A stretch of DNA of 64,000 nucleotides, from NCBI GenBank assembly GCA_948736885.1, contig CAPXWY010000001.1:124001-188000 (forward strand), in the 5' to 3' direction. Below, in pieces: positions 7,866-17,968 of this stretch. The notes beneath the pieces are model-generated. The model searched no databases. It saw only the letters and a program-made list of their open reading frames with translations, and was not told the origin of the DNA. A program made the position numbers and the translations under genes. The first letter of the stretch is position 1, and the number at the start of each line of letters is the position of its first letter. Origin of the DNA: an uncultured Alistipes sp. (GTDB taxonomy: Bacteria; Bacteroidota; Bacteroidia; Bacteroidales; Rikenellaceae).

Positions 7866-9827
7866 TTATCCCAGCCGGGTACGTATATCTTCCGGCGGGA
7901 TTTCGGCAAATATGGCCTTGCCCGAGGGCGAATAGCTGAAATTGTCGCTTCCGGCGAGCTGTTCCAGCAGCGCCGCGGCTTCTTCGCGCGTGAGGGTGCG
8001 CATGGCGCCCCGCACGGCTCCGAGGGCCATCGCCGCCGCAATCCTCTCGCGCCGCACGTCGCCCGCCGCCACCGGCAGCGAAAAGGTTTGCAGCAGGTCG
8101 TAGAGCATGCGGTCGATTCCCTCGGCCGGGAGGTCGGCCGGGGCCCCTCTGACCTCCACCGCTCCGTCGCCCAGATAGTCCAGGTCGAAGCCCAGCGCCG
8201 CCACGTCCACCGCATTCTCTTCCAACAGGGCGTATTCGTCGCCCGAAAGTTCCAGCCGCTCCGGAAACAGCAGCTGCTGGCTCACCGACGAGCCGTTGCC
8301 CAGCATCCGCAGGTAGTTTTCATAGAGGATGCGTTCGCGCGCGCGCCGCACGTCGACCACCACCAGCCGTTCGCCCAGCAGCGCCGCCACATAGCCGCCC
8401 GCCAGCGGCAGCGGGTCGGTGAACGAGGGACGCGATTCGATTTCGAGGAACTGCTGCTCGGCGTCCTCGGCCGAGGGGATGAATTCCAGTTCGCTCTCCG
8501 CGTGCTGCACTCCGCCCGAAACATACTCCTCGAAAGTCTCGCCCTCGTCGGACAAGGTGAATCCGCCGCCGAAAATCCCGGTTCCCGGGCTCCCCGTCCG
8601 GCTGCTCCCGTAGGGCGCCGCCGTGGCATCGGAAACCCGCGACCCGCCGGCACGATAGGGTACGTCGAAGCCCGTGAAATCGGTGTCGGGTTCGGGCGCC
8701 GAGGGGTCGACGTATTCTTCCCGAAACGGGTTGTAGCTCTCGTCCGACATCGCGCGCGGTTCGCTGTAAACCGCCCCGCGCTCCAGCACCGGAATCTCCA
8801 CCCCGCCCTCGCGGTCGAAATCCATCAGCGGCACCGCCCCCGTCTTGGCCAGCGTCTCGCGCACGGCCGCGTTGACTATCTGCCACACCGCGTCCTCGTC
8901 GGCGAACTTCACCTCGGTTTTCTGCGGGTGCACGTTCACGTCTATGCGCGATGGGTCGATGGTCAGATAGAGGAAATACGAGGGGGTGCAGTTCTCGGGA
9001 ATCAGTTTTTCGTAGGCTTTCAGAATCGCGCCCGTCAGGTAGGCGCTCTTGAAGAAGCGGCCGTTGACGAACAGATATTGTTCCGTGTTGCGCCGTTTGG
9101 CCGCCGCCGGACGGCCGATGAAACCCTCCGCACGGGCTATCGACGTGTCGGCTTCGACCTCCAGCAGGTTCTGTTTGATGTGGCGCCCCACCACGTCGAC
9201 GATGCGCCCGGCCAGCGACGACGCGGCCAGCGTGTAGACCGGAGCGTCGTTCGAGTAGAGCTCGAAACCGATGTGCGGGTTGCACAGCGCCACGCGCTGG
9301 AATTCGGTCCGTATCTGCGCCGCCGAGGTCGTGCTTTTGTCCAGGAAACGGCGGCGGGCCGGCACGTTGTAGAACAGATTGCGGACATAGAACTGCGACC
9401 CCACGGGACACATCACCGGGGTCTGCGAGACGAACTGCCCGCCGTTGATTTCGGTGCACGTGCCCACGTCGTCGCCCTCCTGCCGCGTGCGCAGCTCCAC
9501 CTGCGCCACCGCCGCTATCGACGCCAGCGCTTCGCCGCGGAAGCCGAAGGTCGACAGGGCATAGATGTCCTCGACCGCCGCTATCTTGCTCGTCGCGTGA
9601 CGGTCGAAGGCCATCCGTGCGTCGATGGGCGACATGCCGCAGCCGTCGTCGACAATCTGTATCAGGTCGCGTCCGCCGTCGCGGAAGTTGACCTGCACGC
9701 GCGTCGCCCCGGCGTCGATGGAGTTCTCCATCATCTCCTTGACGACCGATGCGGGGCGGTTCACCACCTCGCCCGCCGCAATCTGGTTGGCGACGACTTC
9801 GGGTAAGAGTCGGATCCGGTCGGCCAT
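7866..9827 (-). CDS. mutL: DNA mismatch repair protein MutL
   Basis: Protein of 653 residues linking MutS mismatch recognition to downstream repair. The N-terminal GHKL ATPase carries the ENSIDAGA (about 34-41), DDGCGM (about 60), RHATSK and TFGFRGEALAS motifs. A long low-complexity linker spans about 340-470, followed by a C-terminal dimerisation domain. The place of the metal-binding endonuclease motif (DQHAxxExxxxE in many bacteria) reads DVRRARERILYE, and the usual cysteine motifs are absent, so nicking activity looks unlikely. The upstream gene's stop is one base away, so the two are coupled. Confidence 0.96.
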   Translation of the reverse strand: MADRIRLLPEVVANQIAAGEVVNRPASVVKEMMENSIDAGATRVQVNFRDGGRDLIQIVDDGCGMSPIDARMAFDRHATSKIAAVEDIYALSTFGFRGEALASIAAVAQVELRTRQEGDDVGTCTEINGGQFVSQTPVMCPVGSQFYVRNLFYNVPARRRFLDKSTTSAAQIRTEFQRVALCNPHIGFELYSNDAPVYTLAASSLAGRIVDVVGRHIKQNLLEVEADTSIARAEGFIGRPAAAKRRNTEQYLFVNGRFFKSAYLTGAILKAYEKLIPENCTPSYFLYLTIDPSRIDVNVHPQKTEVKFADEDAVWQIVNAAVRETLAKTGAVPLMDFDREGGVEIPVLERGAVYSEPRAMSDESYNPFREEYVDPSAPEPDTDFTGFDVPYRAGGSRVSDATAAPYGSSRTGSPGTGIFGGGFTLSDEGETFEEYVSGGVQHAESELEFIPSAEDAEQQFLEIESRPSFTDPLPLAGGYVAALLGERLVVVDVRRARERILYENYLRMLGNGSSVSQQLLFPERLELSGDEYALLEENAVDVAALGFDLDYLGDGAVEVRGAPADLPAEGIDRMLYDLLQTFSLPVAAGDVRRERIAAAMALGAVRGAMRTLTREEAAALLEQLAGSDNFSYSPSGKAIFAEIPPEDIRTRLG

Positions 9828-9828
9828 C

Positions 9829-10275
9829 TTATTCTTCGTAATCGTTGGGTACTACCACTATGGACTGTTCCTGCCACTCCACGTCGCTCACGTGCGACTG
9901 GTCGAGCCCGTCGCGCGGTTCGGCCCGGTCCGGCGCCGCAGTTTCCACCGCCGCAGGCGCCGTGCGGGCGCGCAGGAAAGCATCCGCCAGCCGCGGATAG
10001 AGCAGATAGATGAACAGCAGCACCAGCACGGCCCCCGCCGCCATCTTCCAGATGCGCATGCGGCCCCTCTCCTCTTCGCGCGTGCGCCGCGCGGCCCGGG
10101 CTTCGCGCTGCGTGCGGATATACTGGCCCGGGCGGTATTCGCGCCCGGCGTCTTCCGCCCGCTCGCCCCGCAGTTCAGCACGGCGCTGTTCGCGCGCTTC
10201 CTTTTCCGGGTCGTAGTAGCGCGGAATGTAGTTGAATTTGTTCGCGTGTTTCTTGAATGGGGTGAAACCCAGCAT
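9829..10275 (-). CDS. Small single-span membrane protein of unknown function
   Basis: Predicted protein of 148 residues, not assigned to a known family. It begins MLGFTPFKKHANKFNYIPRY, a start often seen in hypothetical proteins before Bacteroidetes mutL. A very charged Arg/Glu-rich stretch (about 25-80) is probably helical or coiled coil. One hydrophobic span follows (about 82-100), then an acidic tail of about 45 residues. ATG 10275 is preferred to one further upstream because the extra residues lack coding character. The gene ends one base before the mutL start, implying coupled expression. Function is unknown. Confidence 0.75.
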   Translation of the reverse strand: MLGFTPFKKHANKFNYIPRYYDPEKEAREQRRAELRGERAEDAGREYRPGQYIRTQREARAARRTREEERGRMRIWKMAAGAVLVLLFIYLLYPRLADAFLRARTAPAAVETAAPDRAEPRDGLDQSHVSDVEWQEQSIVVVPNDYEE

Positions 10276-10435
10276 GGTTTTGTTATTTTCTGTAAAGATA
10301 GCGCAAACCGGGCGCAAAAGCAAACGGCAATCAGCCCGAACTTTTCTTTGTCATTCTGAGCGCAGCGAAGAATCTGTCTTGCCGGAACAGCGGATGTTGC
10401 GCTGCGTCCGGCAGGAAAATTTTTCACTTTTCACC
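10276..10435. repeat. Intergenic spacer with a CATTCTGAG-type dispersed repeat
   Basis: This spacer holds one copy of the short repeat that begins GTCATTCTGAGCGCAGCGAA (10349-10376), followed by an imperfect palindrome around GCCGGAACAGCGG / CTGCGTCCGGC. The same repeat recurs near 23.6, 23.9, 24.2, 28.7, 38.8 and 51.8-52.7 kb. No gene is seen. Confidence 0.7.
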
Positions 10436-11593
10436 TCATCGGAAGAAGCTCTTCATCCGCTCGAAGATGTTCTGGTTCTTGACCGATTCGGCTTTCTGGA
10501 AGCCCGGCTGCTGGGAGAGCTGTTCCACCAGCCGTTTTTCTTCGGCGCTGAGTTTCGAGGGGATGGTGATGTCCACCACCACCAGTTCGTCGCCGCGGCC
10601 ATAGCCGTTGACGTCCGGTATGCCCTTGCCGCCCAGACGCAGGACCTTGCCCGCATGGGTGCCCGGCGCTATCTTGATTTTCGCACGGCCGTCTACCGTC
10701 GGCACTTCCACCGTGCCGCCCAGCAGGGCCATCGTCACCGTGATGTTCAGATTGTGAATCAGGTCGTTGCCGTCGCGGATCAGTTCCGGATGAGGTATCT
10801 CCTCGATCAGCACCTGCAAGTCGCCGTTGATGCCGCCGTGACGCGCCGCGTTGCCCTTGCCCGTCACCGTCAGCGCCATTCCCTCGCCCACTCCGGCCGG
10901 GATGGCGATTTCGACCACTTCCTGCCCGCGCAAGGTGCCTTCGCCCTTGCATTCGTCGCAGGGCGAGGTGATGACCTTGCCCGTGCCGCCGCACGTGGGG
11001 CACACTCCCTGGGTCTGCACCCGGCCGAAGAACGAGTTTTCCACCCGCACCACATAGCCCGAGCCGTTGCAGGTCGAGCACGTCGCATAGGAATTGGCGT
11101 CCTTGGCGCCCGAGCCGCCGCACTTGCCGCACGCCACGGTCTTGTTGATTTTGAGTTTCTTCGTCACTCCCGTGGCTATCTCGGCCAGCGTAAGTTTGAC
11201 CTTCACCCGGATGTCCGAGCCGCGGTTCACCCGGCGGCCGCCGCCCGACGAGCCGAACCCGCCGCCGAAATGGCCGCCGAAGATGTCGCCGAACTGCGAG
11301 AAGATGTCTTCCATCGAGAATCCGCCGAACCCGCCGCCGAATCCTCCGGCGCCGCCCGCCGCGCCGCTCATGCCCGCATGGCCGAACTGGTCGTAGCGGG
11401 CGCGCTTGTCGGGGTTCGACAGCACGTCGTAGGCTTCGGCCGCTTCCTTGAACTTCTCCTCGGCCTGTTTGTCGCCCGGGTTCTTGTCGGGATGGTATTG
11501 GATGGCCGCCTTGCGGTAGGCTTTCTTTATCTCGTCGGCGTTGGCGTTCTTCGCGACGCCAAGTACTTCGTAGTAGTCTCTTTTTTCTGCCAT
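10436..11593 (-). CDS. dnaJ: Chaperone protein DnaJ (Hsp40)
   Basis: Cytoplasmic co-chaperone of 385 residues that stimulates DnaK ATPase and delivers unfolded clients. It has an N-terminal J domain with the HPD motif at residues 34-36, a Gly/Phe-rich linker (about 75-115), four CxxCxGxG zinc-finger repeats ([32 protein letters not shown]) and a C-terminal substrate-binding and dimerisation domain. Length is typical of full DnaJ. It lies four bases after grpE, a heat-shock operon; dnaK is not in the window. Confidence 0.98.
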   Translation of the reverse strand: MAEKRDYYEVLGVAKNANADEIKKAYRKAAIQYHPDKNPGDKQAEEKFKEAAEAYDVLSNPDKRARYDQFGHAGMSGAAGGAGGFGGGFGGFSMEDIFSQFGDIFGGHFGGGFGSSGGGRRVNRGSDIRVKVKLTLAEIATGVTKKLKINKTVACGKCGGSGAKDANSYATCSTCNGSGYVVRVENSFFGRVQTQGVCPTCGGTGKVITSPCDECKGEGTLRGQEVVEIAIPAGVGEGMALTVTGKGNAARHGGINGDLQVLIEEIPHPELIRDGNDLIHNLNITVTMALLGGTVEVPTVDGRAKIKIAPGTHAGKVLRLGGKGIPDVNGYGRGDELVVVDITIPSKLSAEEKRLVEQLSQQPGFQKAESVKNQNIFERMKSFFR

Positions 11594-11597
11594 GGCG

Positions 11598-12203
11598 CTA
11601 TTCTCCTACAACCACCTTTGCAAAACGCAGTACCTTGTCGCCCAGCATGTAGCCCGTCTGCACCACGTCTATCACGCGGCCTTTCTTCTCCTCGCCCGCC
11701 GCAAAGCGCGCCACGGCCTCCGCTTCTTCGGCGTCGAATTCCTTGTCGAGCACCTCTATCTCGGTCACCCCTTTCTGGCGCAGGGCTTCGGTGAATTTCT
11801 GCGAAATCAGCTGCACGCCCGCCCGCAGGGCTTCCAGGTCGTCGCTCTTTTCCATCGCCGTCACGGCCCGCTGCACGTCGTCGCGCACCGGCAGCATCGC
11901 CAGCAGCACGTCGCGGCCGCCCGTCTGCACCAGCTCCATCTTTTCGCGGAGCGTGCGTTTGCGGTAGTTGTCGAATTCGGCCTGCAGGCGCAGGAACTTG
12001 TCCTGCCACTCGGCTGCCTGCGCCTGGGCATCGGCGGCAGGTTCTTCCTGCGGCGTCTCCCCGGCTGACAGGTTGTCAGTCGCAGCTCCGGATTCGTCTG
12101 CCACATTGGCACACGAATCCCCTTCGCCCGCAGGCTCGGCGCCGCCCGCAGCGAAATTTTCGTCGCCTTCAACTGCTTCGTTATAAGCCTTTTTGTCTTT
12201 CAT
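11598..12203 (-). CDS. grpE: Nucleotide exchange factor GrpE
   Basis: Protein of 201 residues that releases ADP from DnaK. The N-terminal ~75 residues are acidic and low-complexity. A long coiled-coil helix ([19 protein letters not shown]) follows, then the four-helix region and a C-terminal beta domain ending in the [16 protein letters not shown] signature. ATG 12203 ([10 protein letters not shown]) is chosen because residues encoded upstream are not conserved in the family. dnaJ follows directly, so the two are cotranscribed. Confidence 0.97.
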   Translation of the reverse strand: MKDKKAYNEAVEGDENFAAGGAEPAGEGDSCANVADESGAATDNLSAGETPQEEPAADAQAQAAEWQDKFLRLQAEFDNYRKRTLREKMELVQTGGRDVLLAMLPVRDDVQRAVTAMEKSDDLEALRAGVQLISQKFTEALRQKGVTEIEVLDKEFDAEEAEAVARFAAGEEKKGRVIDVVQTGYMLGDKVLRFAKVVVGE

Positions 12204-12267
12204 GGTATCTGTTTTTTCGGTATTTCCGCCTATTATTCGCACAAATTGCATACCAGCCCCCGGCGCG

Positions 12268-12978
12268 TCAGCCGACGATGAAAATCGCCGGGCGTTTCTG
12301 CATTTCGGGCAGCCGGCTGCGCCGCCATTCCTCCACCGTGCGGGTGGCTATGAATTCGCCCGGCGCCGTCAGGTCCATCGCCAGCGTCAGCCGCGTCGCA
12401 GGCGCGAGCACCTGCAACAGCTGCTCCATGAGCTTCGCATTGCGGTAGGGCGCTTCGATGAACATCTGCGACTGCCCCTCGCTGCGGGCCCGCCGTTCCA
12501 GCCGCCGGATCGCCTGCGCCCGTTCGGGCGGCTTCACGGGCAGATAGCCGTTGAACGCGAACGACTGGCCGTTGAGCCCCGAAGCCATCATCGCAAGGAC
12601 AATCGACGACGGGCCCGTCAGCGGCACCACCCGGATGCCGTGGCGATGGCACGCTTCGACCGCCAGCGCCCCCGGGTCGGCCACGCCCGGCACACCCGCC
12701 TCCGAAATGACGCCCGCCGAGCGGCCCGCCAGCAGCGGCGCTATCAGTTCTTCGACTTCGCGGCCCGCCGCCGTGTGTTCGTTCAGCTCGCGGAATTCCA
12801 GTTCGTCGATAGGCCGCGCCACGCCCGCTTTCGACAGGAAGCGCCGGGCCGTGCGGGTGTTCTCCACAATGAAGTAGTCCAGCCCGTCCATCACGGCCTT
12901 GTTCGCCGCAGGCAGTACGTCCCACGGCGCCGTCTCGTCCGAAATCGGACACGGAATCAGGTATAGGGTTCCTTTCAC
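12268..12978 (-). CDS. SAM-dependent methyltransferase of the tetrapyrrole/RsmI type
   Basis: Protein of 236 residues of the tetrapyrrole methylase fold, related to RsmI, which 2'-O-methylates C1402 of 16S rRNA. Family marks are an N-terminal LYLIPCPI, the SEAGVPGVADPG loop (SAM pocket), the PLTGPSSIVLAMMASGL block and a C-terminal DLTAPGEFIATRTVEEW. It is shorter than canonical RsmI and may be a Bacteroidetes paralogue, so the target is not certain. Translation starts at GTG, whose G is also the last base of the murF-alr stop (TAGTG), a one-base overlap that implies coupled translation. Confidence 0.88.
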   Translation of the reverse strand: MKGTLYLIPCPISDETAPWDVLPAANKAVMDGLDYFIVENTRTARRFLSKAGVARPIDELEFRELNEHTAAGREVEELIAPLLAGRSAGVISEAGVPGVADPGALAVEACHRHGIRVVPLTGPSSIVLAMMASGLNGQSFAFNGYLPVKPPERAQAIRRLERRARSEGQSQMFIEAPYRNAKLMEQLLQVLAPATRLTLAMDLTAPGEFIATRTVEEWRRSRLPEMQKRPAIFIVG

Positions 12979-15347
12979 TATTCTTTCAGATAAATTCGCT
13001 TCACCCGTGCCGAGACCGAGGTCATGATTTCATAAGGAATCGTGTCGAGCACTTCGGCCATCGTTTCGAGGTCGTTGCCCGGCGCAGGCGAGAAGATGAC
13101 CGCTTCGTCGCCCTCCCGAACCCCTTCGATGTCCGTGATGTCTATCATGCAGCTGTCCATGCAGATACGGCCCACTATCGGCGCCGGACACCCCGCCACC
13201 AGCACCGACCAGCGGCCGCAGCCCAAGTGGCGGTCCAGTCCGTCGGCATAGCCCACCGGAATGGTCGCCGTCACGGTCGGGCGCGTCAGTTTTCCGGCCC
13301 GGCCGTAGCCCACCGCGTCGCCCGCAGGCAGATGCTTGATTTGTACGATGCGTGTCTTGAGCGTCGCCACGGGTTGCAGGCCCGCGTTGTGCTGCCACCC
13401 GAAGCCATAAAGCCCCAGCCCCAGCCGGCACATGTCGAACTGCGCTTCCGGGAAGCGGTCTATCGCCGCCGAGTTGGCCGTGTGGCGGATGACCGGGTAG
13501 TCCAGCGCGTCGGCCAGCGTCCGGCTCATCCGGTCGTAGCGGGCTATCTGTTCGTGCGTGTAGGCGTCTTCGCAGGGCATGTCCGAGCAGTTGAGGTGCG
13601 AGAAAACCGTCGCGACCTTAACTTCTCCCATCGTCGCCAGTTTCTCGGCCAGCGGCGCGATTTCCTCCTCGACGAATCCCAGCCGGTGCATCCCCGTGTC
13701 CAGCTTCACATGAATCGGATAGTGCCTTTCGCCCGCATGGGTCGCAGCCGCCGCAAAGGCTTCCAGCGAATGGAAGCTGTATATTTCCGGTTCCAGCCGG
13801 TTGGCAATCATCAGCTCGAAGCTGTCGGCATCGGCGTTGAGCACCACAACGGGCATCGTGATGCCCCGTTCGCGCAGCAGCACCCCCTCGTCGGCGAACG
13901 CCACCGCTAAGTAGTCCACTCCCTGGTGCTGAAGCAGCTGCGCCACCTCGAAGTCGCCCGTCCCGTAGCTCCCGGCCTTGACCATCGCCACCAGCTTCGT
14001 CCCGAAGCGGAGTTTCGAGCGGAAACAGTTGAGGTTGCGCGTCATCGCGTCGAGGTCCACTTCCAGCACCGTCGTATGACTCTGCCGCGACAGCGCATGG
14101 GCCAGCTTCTCGAAACGGTAGTCGCGGGCCCCTTTCAGCAGCACCGCACGCCCCGCCACCGCATCGCGGCCCAGCCGCTCGATGCACTCGTCGGTCGAGG
14201 CATAGAACGATTTGTCGCAGCTGAAAAGCGGTGCGTAGCGCCGGAGCTTCGGGCCGATGCCCACCAGGCAGTCCACCCCTGCGCGGGTCACCATCGCCGC
14301 CACCCGGCTGTAAAGTTCGTCGTCCGACAGGCCGCTTTGGGCAATGTCCGACAGCACCAGCGTCTGCCTGCGGCCCAGCGCCACGTTGTGCAGGTAGTCG
14401 AGCGCCAGCGCCAGCGAGTTGAGGTCGAGGTTGTAGGCGTCGTTTATCAGGATCGAATCGTTGATGCCGTCCTTCACCTCCAGCCGCATCGCCACGTGGG
14501 GCGCCGCCGAAAAGGCCGGGGCCGCGTAGCCCATCGCCGCACAGAACGCTTCGACAATCTGCGCGTTGCGGCGCGACGCGGCATTGCCGATGACCGCCTC
14601 CGGCACCTCCGGGAAGCGTGCCGCGTCGATGGGCTTGCGGTCGGCGTAGCGTGCCGCCGCCATCCGCCCCAGCGGCTCGTAGTAGCTATGATAGATGATT
14701 TTCGACGCGCTGCGCGCCAGTATCAGTTTTTCGTCGCACTTCTGTTCCAGGTTGAGGAAATGTTCCTGGTGCGCGTCGCCTATCGAGGTGAATATCGCCA
14801 CGTCGGGGCGGATGATGCGTTCCAGGCGTTCCATTTCGCCGGGCTGCGAAATCCCCGCCTCGAAGATGGCCAGCTGCTCGTCGCCCTCCAACATCAGCAC
14901 CGAAAGCGGCACCCCCAACTGCGAATTGTAGCTCTTGGGCGAGCGGTAGAACTTCATGCCCGCGGGCAGTTCTTCGGCTATCCATTCCTTGATGACGGTC
15001 TTGCCGTTCGAGCCCGTGATGCCCACCACCGTGCCCTTGAACTGCGCCCGGTGATAGGCCGCCAGCGTCTGCAAGGCTCCGATGGCGTTCTCCACCACCG
15101 CATAGCCGCAGTCGGGCAGCATGTCGACTTCGTGTTCGACCAGAAAGGCCCGCACGCCGCGTTCGTACATCTCCCGGATGAAGCGGTGCGAATCGTGGTT
15201 GGCTCCGCGCAGAGCCACGAACATCGGGCTCCGGCCCATCTCGCACGAGAGCGAGCGGCTGTCGGTCACCACCGAGCGTACTTCGGTGTCGCAGCCCCGG
15301 AATTTCCCGCCGCACAGGGCGGCTATCCGCGAAAGTCTGTATTCCAT
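12978..15347 (-). CDS. Bifunctional MurF ligase / alanine racemase
   Basis: Fusion of 789 residues that makes and then uses D-alanine for peptidoglycan. Residues 1 to about 435 are MurF, which adds D-Ala-D-Ala to UDP-MurNAc-tripeptide; the ATP loop GITGSNGKT has its Lys at 116. Residues about 445-789 are a PLP-dependent alanine racemase with the Schiff-base Lys at 457 in MVKAGSYGTG, and later GMHRLGF, RLGLGLYGF and PVGYADGLDR motifs. The fusion is the normal Bacteroidetes arrangement. ATG 15347 (MEYRLSRIAAL) begins the MurF fold. A TATCTTTG box lies about 70 bases upstream. Confidence 0.97.
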   Translation of the reverse strand: MEYRLSRIAALCGGKFRGCDTEVRSVVTDSRSLSCEMGRSPMFVALRGANHDSHRFIREMYERGVRAFLVEHEVDMLPDCGYAVVENAIGALQTLAAYHRAQFKGTVVGITGSNGKTVIKEWIAEELPAGMKFYRSPKSYNSQLGVPLSVLMLEGDEQLAIFEAGISQPGEMERLERIIRPDVAIFTSIGDAHQEHFLNLEQKCDEKLILARSASKIIYHSYYEPLGRMAAARYADRKPIDAARFPEVPEAVIGNAASRRNAQIVEAFCAAMGYAAPAFSAAPHVAMRLEVKDGINDSILINDAYNLDLNSLALALDYLHNVALGRRQTLVLSDIAQSGLSDDELYSRVAAMVTRAGVDCLVGIGPKLRRYAPLFSCDKSFYASTDECIERLGRDAVAGRAVLLKGARDYRFEKLAHALSRQSHTTVLEVDLDAMTRNLNCFRSKLRFGTKLVAMVKAGSYGTGDFEVAQLLQHQGVDYLAVAFADEGVLLRERGITMPVVVLNADADSFELMIANRLEPEIYSFHSLEAFAAAATHAGERHYPIHVKLDTGMHRLGFVEEEIAPLAEKLATMGEVKVATVFSHLNCSDMPCEDAYTHEQIARYDRMSRTLADALDYPVIRHTANSAAIDRFPEAQFDMCRLGLGLYGFGWQHNAGLQPVATLKTRIVQIKHLPAGDAVGYGRAGKLTRPTVTATIPVGYADGLDRHLGCGRWSVLVAGCPAPIVGRICMDSCMIDITDIEGVREGDEAVIFSPAPGNDLETMAEVLDTIPYEIMTSVSARVKRIYLKE

Positions 15348-15419
15348 ACCTCTAAGGTTTCTTGCTTCGGAAGCGTGTTGTTCGTTTGCCGTTCGTCCGG
15401 GTCGACTGCGGGGGCGCAT

Positions 15420-15427
15420 CAAAGATA
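15420..15427 (-). promoter_or_regulatory. -7 element upstream of murF-alr
   Basis: TATCTTTG on the minus strand fits TAnnTTTG and would give a leader of about 65 bases for murF-alr. The -33 box is not clear. Confidence 0.5.
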
Positions 15428-15478
15428 CGGGCCGACCCCGGGCGGATAAGTTTCTTTCTGCAATACGCAGAAAAAGGC

Positions 15479-17965
15479 CTACGCCAAGGTCACCACCGTG
15501 ATGCCTGCCCCGCCCCGGTCGGCATGTTCGTCCACGGCCGATTCCACTTCGGGCACCGTGCGCAGATAGCGGCGTATCTCCTCCTTGAGCGCTCCCGTAC
15601 CCTTGCCGTGGAGAATCGTCACCGAGCCCACGCCGACCATCAGCGCGTCGTCGATGAACTGCTGCACCGCGTCGAGCGCTTCGATGGAGCGCATGCCCCG
15701 CACGTCGATGTGGTCGCGGAACGCAAGTTTGCGGGCCGATATGTCGGCCGAAACGACGGTGCGCACCGTCGTCGGGCGCGTCGCTTCGCGGTATTCGTTG
15801 TTCGAGACCACCGTCAGCAGCGCTTTGTCCACGGTCGTCAGTATCTGCCCGAACGCCACCTGCGCTTTCTTGCCTTTCACCGCGCGCACTTCGCCGACCA
15901 TCTCCTGCCCCAGCATCCTCACTTTCGAGCCCGCCTCCACCTCGCGTTTCTTCGGCGGTTCGGGGGCGCTGCCCGGCGCTGCCGCTTCTCCGCGCTGCGC
16001 CTTGCGTTCGGCCCGGCGCTGGCGGCGGCGTTCGATGCGTTCGATTTCGCGGGCTATCTCCGCGTCACGTTCCGCCGCGTCGGCTTGCTCGGCCGCCGCA
16101 CGGAAATCGTCGAGTTCCTTGCGTGCCAGCCGCGTAGTCTCCTTTTCGGCCTGCGTCTCGCGGATGGTGCGTATCGTGTTCTCTATCTGGCGGTTGGCAT
16201 CGGCAATAAGGGCCTGCGCCTCCTGCTTGGCCTTTTTGAGTATCTCCTGCCGTTCGGCGCGGATTTTGGCCAGCTGTTCCGCATAGCTCTGTTCCAGCTC
16301 CTCCACCTTGCGGTCGGTCAGGCGGATGCGGTCGCGCTTCTGCTCCCAGTAGTGTTTGTCGCGCGCGATTTCGCGCAGCTGCTTTTCGAGGTTGATGTGT
16401 TCCGACCCCGCCTTTTCCGCCGCCGAGCGGATAATCTCCTCCGGCAGTCCTATCTTGCGGGCGATTTCCACGGCGAACGAACTGCCGGGCTTGCCCGTTT
16501 CGAGCCGGAACAGCGGCCGGATGTGCTGCACGTCGAACGTCATCGCACCGTTGGCGATTCCGTCGGTGCTGGCCGCGTAGTACTTGATATTGGCATAGTG
16601 GGTCGTGATGACGCCGTAGCACCCCCGTTCGAGCAGCCGTTCCAGAATCGCCTCGGCTATGGCGCCGCCGATGGTGGGCTCCGTGCCCGAGCCGAATTCG
16701 TCGATGAGCACCAGCGTCCGGTCCGACGCACCCGAGAGCATGTTCTTCATGTTCACCAAGTGCGACGAGTAGGTCGACAGGTCGTTGTCGATGGACTGTT
16801 CGTCGCCTATGTCGATGAATATCGAGCCGAAGACCGGAAGTTCGGATATTTCCGACGCAGGCACCGGAAATCCGCATTGGAACATGTACTGCACGATGCC
16901 CGTAGTCTTCAGACAGACCGATTTGCCGCCCGCATTGGGGCCCGATATGACCAGGATGCGCTTGCGTTTGTCGAGCTGCATGTTCAGCGGCACGATTTCG
17001 CGCCCCTGCGCCCGCAGGGTCTGTTGCAGCAGCGGATGGCGCGCGTCCTTGAGCACCAGCCTGTCGTCGGTCGAGACGATGGGCTTCACACAGCCGTTCG
17101 CCGAGGCCCAGCGGCCCTTGGCCCGCAGCATGTCCACCTCAGCCAGATAGTCGCCCGAAGCGGCGATAAGTTCGGCGTCGGGGCGCACCGTCTCGGTGAA
17201 TTCGGTCAGTATACGGACGATTTCGCGGCGCTCGGCATATTCCAGTTCGCGCAGTTCGTTGTTCAGCTCCACCACTTCCACAGGCTCCACATAGAACGTG
17301 CGGCCCGTGGCCGATTCGTCGTGGATGAAGCCGTTGAGCTTGCGTTTGTTGGCCGCCGAAACCGGGATGACGGTCTTGCCGTCGCGGACCGACAGCTGGG
17401 CGTCGGCGTCGACGATTCCGGCGCTCTTGGCCGCGGCCAGCACCTGTTGCAGACGTTTGGCCGCCTGGCCCTCGCGTTCGCGGATGGCCCGCCGGATTTC
17501 GGCCAGTTCGGGCGACGCGCCGTCCCTCACGGCGCAGAACGGGTCGATGATGGCGTCGATTCGCTGCACGATGGCCGGAAAGGCTTCCACCCCTCGCGTA
17601 AGGTCATAGAGTGCAGGATATTGTTGGCCGCGCGCTCCGATGAAGGCGACCAGCTGGCCCACCATCGCCAGCGCCCGGCGCAGGGTCACCACCTCCTCGA
17701 CATCGAGAAACGCCCCCTCGACCCGCAGTTTGGCCACCACATGGTCCATGTCGGGGTAGTCGCCGCCCGGGAAATCGGGGTTCATTTCCAGCAGCAGGCG
17801 CATCTCGTCGGCCAGCGACAGCCGCCGCACAATCTCCCGCGCCGAGGTCGTGAAGCCCTCGGCCGCAAGCAGTCCGCGGGCCGCGCGCATCGTGCACAGC
17901 GCCGCCACCTGCTCCCGCAGGCGGTCGAACCCGATTTTCTGCTCGAAAGTAGGCGGATAGATCAT
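15479..17965 (-). CDS. mutS2: Endonuclease MutS2 (Smr-domain MutS homologue)
   Basis: Protein of 828 residues. MutS2 proteins act on branched DNA to suppress recombination, or on collided ribosomes in some bacteria, rather than in mismatch repair. An N-terminal MutS core/lever region is followed by an ATPase with Walker A GPNAGGKS and a Walker B LIDEFGSGTEP. A long Arg/Glu-rich coiled coil (about 510-660) leads to a C-terminal Smr nuclease domain with DVRGMRSIEAL and the catalytic-loop LHGKGTG. The mismatch-binding domain of MutS is absent, as expected. It starts three bases after the MCE gene's stop, a probable operon. Confidence 0.97.
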   Translation of the reverse strand: MIYPPTFEQKIGFDRLREQVAALCTMRAARGLLAAEGFTTSAREIVRRLSLADEMRLLLEMNPDFPGGDYPDMDHVVAKLRVEGAFLDVEEVVTLRRALAMVGQLVAFIGARGQQYPALYDLTRGVEAFPAIVQRIDAIIDPFCAVRDGASPELAEIRRAIREREGQAAKRLQQVLAAAKSAGIVDADAQLSVRDGKTVIPVSAANKRKLNGFIHDESATGRTFYVEPVEVVELNNELRELEYAERREIVRILTEFTETVRPDAELIAASGDYLAEVDMLRAKGRWASANGCVKPIVSTDDRLVLKDARHPLLQQTLRAQGREIVPLNMQLDKRKRILVISGPNAGGKSVCLKTTGIVQYMFQCGFPVPASEISELPVFGSIFIDIGDEQSIDNDLSTYSSHLVNMKNMLSGASDRTLVLIDEFGSGTEPTIGGAIAEAILERLLERGCYGVITTHYANIKYYAASTDGIANGAMTFDVQHIRPLFRLETGKPGSSFAVEIARKIGLPEEIIRSAAEKAGSEHINLEKQLREIARDKHYWEQKRDRIRLTDRKVEELEQSYAEQLAKIRAERQEILKKAKQEAQALIADANRQIENTIRTIRETQAEKETTRLARKELDDFRAAAEQADAAERDAEIAREIERIERRRQRRAERKAQRGEAAAPGSAPEPPKKREVEAGSKVRMLGQEMVGEVRAVKGKKAQVAFGQILTTVDKALLTVVSNNEYREATRPTTVRTVVSADISARKLAFRDHIDVRGMRSIEALDAVQQFIDDALMVGVGSVTILHGKGTGALKEEIRRYLRTVPEVESAVDEHADRGGAGITVVTLA

Positions 17966-17968
17966 CGC

